Notes under the pieces: model-generated
Seen by the model: the letters and a program-made list of their open reading frames with translations, nothing else
The model's database searches: none
Told to the model about the DNA's origin: nothing
Source of the DNA: Paenibacillus baekrokdamisoli
GTDB lineage: Bacteria; Bacillota; Bacilli; Paenibacillales; Paenibacillaceae
DNA: 64,000 nt
Direction of reading: 5' to 3'
Assembly: GCF_003945345.1 (NCBI RefSeq)
Contig: NZ_AP019308.1
Location: 3,286,001 to 3,350,000 of the forward strand
Translations under genes and position numbers: made by a program
Part shown: positions 63,067 through 64,000 of the stretch, piece after piece
How the letters are laid out: every line of letters begins with the position of its first letter
Position numbering within the stretch: position 1 is the stretch's first letter

Positions 63067-63684
63067 CTATGGATTTCGCATACCGGTTACCAAAATCTGT
63101 ATGCCTTCATTAAAGATCGGTAATATTCTCTCCAGTAAGCTCTCAACTGGCTCACTATGATCGGTATAAGTATGAATAAAGCCCTGCAGATAATACACGA
63201 GTATCCGTCCGTTATTAAGGGTTCTGTTAGCATCTGTCGTCTGCGTTGCTTCCTGCAGCAGAGACATGATATGACTGAACAAACGATTGCGAATTCGATT
63301 CACTTCTAGTTCCGGCTCAACTACATCAACTCGAACAGAGCCTGATGTGAATAATACGGTTTGAAGACTACCATGCGTTAGGCAAAAGACGACGTATTCT
63401 CCGATGGCAGCCATTATTTTGTCCATGCTGTCTAGTGCCTCATTATTAGTTTGCGCCAGAAGTCGCTGTTCTAGCTCGAGTAGAGGGGGGATTGCGATTT
63501 GTTGAAGCAAATCCTCTTTGTTCTTAAAATATAAATAAATGGCCGTATGCGAGCAGCCTGCTTCCTTGGCAATTTCTCTCATCGTTACGGAATGATAGCC
63601 TTTCTCTGCAAAAAGCGAAGCAGCCGCATTGCGAACGGCTGCTTTCATTTCCTCCGTAAGCTGTTTCCGCCTAGATGTCGCCAT
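63067..63684 (-). CDS. TetR/AcrR-family transcriptional regulator
   Basis: 205 residues. The N-terminal helix-turn-helix has SLFAEKGYHSVTMREIAKEAGCS and AIYLYFKNKEDLL. The C-terminal ligand domain is unassigned. It probably represses its own gene: a long palindrome covers its promoter at 63717-63758. No transport or enzyme gene is adjacent in the window, so its target is probably to the right of base 64000 or is only itself. It is 103 bases upstream of the broken kinase gene. Confidence 0.92.
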   Translation of the reverse strand: MATSRRKQLTEEMKAAVRNAAASLFAEKGYHSVTMREIAKEAGCSHTAIYLYFKNKEDLLQQIAIPPLLELEQRLLAQTNNEALDSMDKIMAAIGEYVVFCLTHGSLQTVLFTSGSVRVDVVEPELEVNRIRNRLFSHIMSLLQEATQTTDANRTLNNGRILVYYLQGFIHTYTDHSEPVESLLERILPIFNEGIQILVTGMRNP

Positions 63685-63715
63685 ATCTATCTCTTCCTTT
63701 CCAAATTAACACAAA

Positions 63716-63764
63716 AGTAAATAACCGTTGGTTATATTATAACCGACGGTTATTTACTGGTCAA
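63716..63764 (-). promoter_or_regulatory. tetR promoter with overlapping palindromic operator
   Basis: Palindrome 63716-63758: 21-bp arms (left 63716-63736, right 63738-63758) around one base, with one mismatch. The core half-site is ATAACCGACGGTTAT. On the minus strand TTGACC (63759-63764), a 17-base spacer and TATAAT (63736-63741) form a good promoter whose -10 box lies in the palindrome centre. This geometry fits TetR autorepression. Confidence 0.8.
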
Positions 63765-63973
63765 CTTTGATTGTGAAATGTTTTCTCAGATTACTTGTAC
63801 ATACAGTATATGTCAACGACCTCACGTCCGTCACGATACATTCCCACTAACTACTCACGATTGGAACGAAAACATCCCTAGGTTTGTGCGGTATCGATAA
63901 CGAATTAGCCTCTGGCTTTCGAATGATGAATTGTGGACCCAGCTATTAATAGGCATTTCCCTCGAGGATTAGA

Positions 63974-64000
63974 CAAAAAAAGCGGCCTCGATGGCCGCTT
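63974..64000 (-). terminator. Terminator of a minus-strand gene to the right
   Basis: AAGCGGCC (63980-63987) pairs with GGCCGCTT (63993-64000). On the minus strand the stem is followed by a run of T, so it ends a gene beyond the window. Confidence 0.8.

Noticed and set aside
63765-63970. Possible divergent gene upstream of tetR
   Set aside because: No frame with a start and ribosome site; a terminator for a minus-strand gene follows instead.

Overview
The window is a chromosomal stretch from an endospore-forming Firmicute, most likely Paenibacillaceae (Paenibacillus, Cohnella or a close relative). The signs are strong AGGAGG ribosome-binding sites with many TTG/GTG starts, two alpha/beta SASP genes behind sigma-G-type promoters, a gerQ gene next to a cwlJ remnant, a YjcZ-like spore peptide, an SLH-anchored exoenzyme, a Bacillus-like yutJ-yuzB-yutI neighbourhood, a Trp T-box and a c-di-AMP riboswitch. 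No rRNA, tRNA, CRISPR array or prophage was seen.

0-10 kb: a minus-strand run of phospholipid-type methyltransferase, PAP2 phosphatase, OmpR-family regulator and histidine kinase (cut by the window edge); two small unknown genes; an A-type Fe-S carrier, a hemolysin III/PAQR protein, a radical-SAM aminofutalosine synthase (mqnE), then yutJ (NDH-2-like), yuzB and yutI (NifU-like), an SDR and a helical unknown. 10-20 kb: minus-strand genes for heme A synthase, thioredoxin, a copper-amine-oxidase-N-domain lipoprotein, a MurJ/YtgP-type flippase, ThuA, DUF456, a HAD phosphatase and a class B penicillin-binding protein. An IS110-family element (about 19.87-21.57 kb) lies directly upstream of the PBP gene.

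21-32 kb: a CvpA-like/transglutaminase fusion and a small membrane protein, an MFS transporter, a YjcZ-like peptide, a Toprim protein, an AEC permease, the ctaB-SCO pair for cytochrome oxidase assembly, a broken cwlJ next to intact gerQ, a YfhP-like protein, a SASP, a small membrane protein and trpS under T-box control. 32-39 kb: a lipoprotein gene overlapping a gene for a YVTN-propeller/di-heme c peroxidase, with a near-consensus Fur box upstream and a divergent permease/TIGR03943 pair. This is the least explained system in the window.

39-64 kb: SASP, an unknown gene, a chemotaxis receptor without an outside domain, a GDSL esterase, an AXE1 esterase and a polysaccharide deacetylase. A glycan-use region follows: an 1819-residue SLH-anchored DUF4091/GH123-like protein, a GH20-like hexosaminidase, a sugar ABC importer without its ATPase, and two Gfo/Idh/MocA oxidoreductases flanking a LacI-family regulator. 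The window ends with a LysM-3D wall protein under a c-di-AMP riboswitch, a mannose-1-phosphate guanylyltransferase, a PAS histidine kinase split by one frameshift, and a TetR-family regulator whose promoter is covered by a long near-perfect palindrome. All functions are read from sequence motifs and family knowledge; no database search was run.
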